From assembly GCA_022428035.1 (NCBI GenBank), contig JAKMDG010000234.1, forward strand, positions 1 through 6,599: DNA of 6,599 nucleotides, given 5' to 3'. This DNA comes from Longimicrobiales bacterium. Lineage in GTDB: Bacteria > Gemmatimonadota > Gemmatimonadetes > Longimicrobiales > Gaopeijiaceae. Position numbers and translations under genes: made by a program. The notes under the pieces were generated by a model, which saw nothing but the letters and a program-made list of their open reading frames with translations, was not told the DNA's origin and searched no databases. Positions 5,757-6,599 of the stretch are shown piece by piece. Every line of letters begins with the position of its first letter. The first letter of the stretch is position 1.

Positions 5757-6599
5757 ACCCACGGCCAAGACCACACCCCTGTACTGGTTCGATCTCTTCG
5801 GCCGCCGCCTGACTCGCCGCGACTTCGTGCGGATCGGGTCCGGCGCAGCCGGAGTGATCGCGCTGGGAGGTCTCCCGGGGTGCCGCGGACGTTCCCTTCG
5901 CTTCACGGCGGAGCCATTCACGTTCGGTGTCGCATCAGGGGATCCCTCGCCGGACGGCGTGGTGCTCTGGGGTCGGCTCGACGCGTCGGTCGTGCGAGAC
6001 GCCGGTGCCTCCCAGTTACCCGTCGACGTCAGCTGGGAAATCGCCGCGGACGACTCATTCCGGCAGATCGTTCGGTCCGGCCGGGCGGACGCGCTTCCCG
6101 AGCTGGGTCACTCCGTGCACATCGAAGCCGCCGGACTCGAATCGGGTACGGAGTATTTCTACCGGCTTCACTCGGGCGGGGCGACGAGTCCGGTCGGACG
6201 AACCAAAACGCTTCCTGCGCTCGACGCGGACGTCCGCGGCTTCGACTTCGCCCTGGCCTCGTGTCAGCACTACGAGCAGGGGTACTTCACCGCGCTGCGG
6301 CATCTCGCCGGAGAAGACGTCGATCTGATCGTGCATCTTGGGGACTACATCTACGAGGGGGCCGCTACAGATCGATGGGTGCGCAGCCACGAGGGTCCAG
6401 AGCCACTCACGCTTGATCAATACCGGGCTCGCTACACGACATACCGATTGGACCCTGACCTCCAGGCGGCACACCACGCGGCGCCCTGGGTCGCGTCAAC
6501 CGACGACCACGAGGTCGAGAACAACTACGCCGGACGCTTCCCCGATAACGACACGTCACCGGAGGACTTCCTTCTCCGGCGGGCAGCTGCGTACCAGGC
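5749..6599 (+). CDS. phoD: PhoD-type alkaline phosphatase/phosphodiesterase, Tat-exported, 3' end cut by window
   Basis: The frame from the ATG at 5749 stays open to the window end (283 full codons), so the C-terminal part is missing. PhoD enzymes release phosphate from phosphomonoesters and diesters outside the cytoplasm, using an Fe/Ca centre. Seen: a twin-arginine signal with T22-R-R-D-F-V-R-I29 and a hydrophobic core to about residue 43; LPGC ending at C45, which looks like a lipobox; the PhoD N-terminal beta-domain opening FTFGVASGDPSPDGVVLW (57-74) and ending near GTEYFYRL; then the phosphatase domain with ASCQHYEQGYF (C172, the family's iron-binding cysteine), HLGDYIYEG (D199, Y202) and DDHEVENNYAG (252-262). 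The position before DD is Thr251, where Trp is common. The start overlaps the upstream small gene by 8 nt; a GTG at 5734 is an in-frame alternative that would add five residues. Folded export through Tat suits a metalloenzyme. Phosphate-starvation control is usual for the family but no Pho box is evident. Confidence 0.93.
   Translation, partial: MSEPTAKTTPLYWFDLFGRRLTRRDFVRIGSGAAGVIALGGLPGCRGRSLRFTAEPFTFGVASGDPSPDGVVLWGRLDASVVRDAGASQLPVDVSWEIAADDSFRQIVRSGRADALPELGHSVHIEAAGLESGTEYFYRLHSGGATSPVGRTKTLPALDADVRGFDFALASCQHYEQGYFTALRHLAGEDVDLIVHLGDYIYEGAATDRWVRSHEGPEPLTLDQYRARYTTYRLDPDLQAAHHAAPWVASTDDHEVENNYAGRFPDNDTSPEDFLLRRAAAYQ

Noticed and set aside
5382..5921. Minus-strand open frame extending the FrnE-like protein by 180 residues at its N-terminus.
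   Set aside because: The extension is Arg/His-rich without any domain pattern, overlaps plus-strand genes, and the thioredoxin fold begins directly after the ATG at 5381.
5880..6416. Open plus-strand frames of 178 and 133 codons, and a minus-strand one at 6055-6477, over the PhoD region.
   Set aside because: They are shadows of the PhoD frame, which shows clear family motifs throughout; the alternatives are Arg/Ser-rich with no recognisable domain.

Overview
The window is GC-rich (well over 60% by eye, strongest at third codon positions), densely coded, and carries bacterial-type genes with Shine-Dalgarno-like starts. The secreted proteins (Sec-type signal peptides, one Tat signal, a likely outer-membrane or periplasmic beta-protein) suggest a Gram-negative, high-GC environmental bacterium. 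The gene mix would fit Gemmatimonadota or a similar phylum, but that placement is inference. I see no rRNA, tRNA, CRISPR array, insertion sequence or phage gene, and no gene-free stretch longer than 300 bases.

Layout: (1) 38-2761, plus strand, is a complete phosphoenolpyruvate synthase with its nucleotide-binding, phospho-histidine and PEP-binding domains. (2) 2816-4051, plus, 54 nt downstream, is an exported metal-dependent amidohydrolase of the imidazolonepropionase/prolidase-like type with a full set of metal ligands and a TTG start. (3) 4064-4642, minus, convergent with the amidohydrolase (12 nt between stop codons), is a small exported protein of unknown function with beta-barrel-like sequence. 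(4) 4734-5381, minus, is a cytoplasmic DsbA-family (FrnE-like) thiol oxidoreductase with a CPWC active site, lying upstream of gene 3 on the same strand. (5) 5496-5756, plus, divergent from gene 4, is a probable small two-helix membrane protein. (6) 5749-6599, plus, overlaps gene 5 by 8 nt and runs off the window edge. It is a PhoD-type alkaline phosphatase/phosphodiesterase with a twin-arginine signal, and no stop codon occurs in its frame before the window end.

The genes do not form one obvious pathway: central carbon metabolism (PEP synthase), exported hydrolysis (amidohydrolase), thiol redox (FrnE-like) and phosphate scavenging (PhoD) sit side by side. The only tight coupling visible is the small membrane protein with PhoD. 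The 114-nt divergent spacer between the FrnE-like gene and that pair holds a compact inverted repeat and is the best regulatory candidate. I do not see a convincing undescribed multi-gene system; the points worth a second look are modest and listed as findings.
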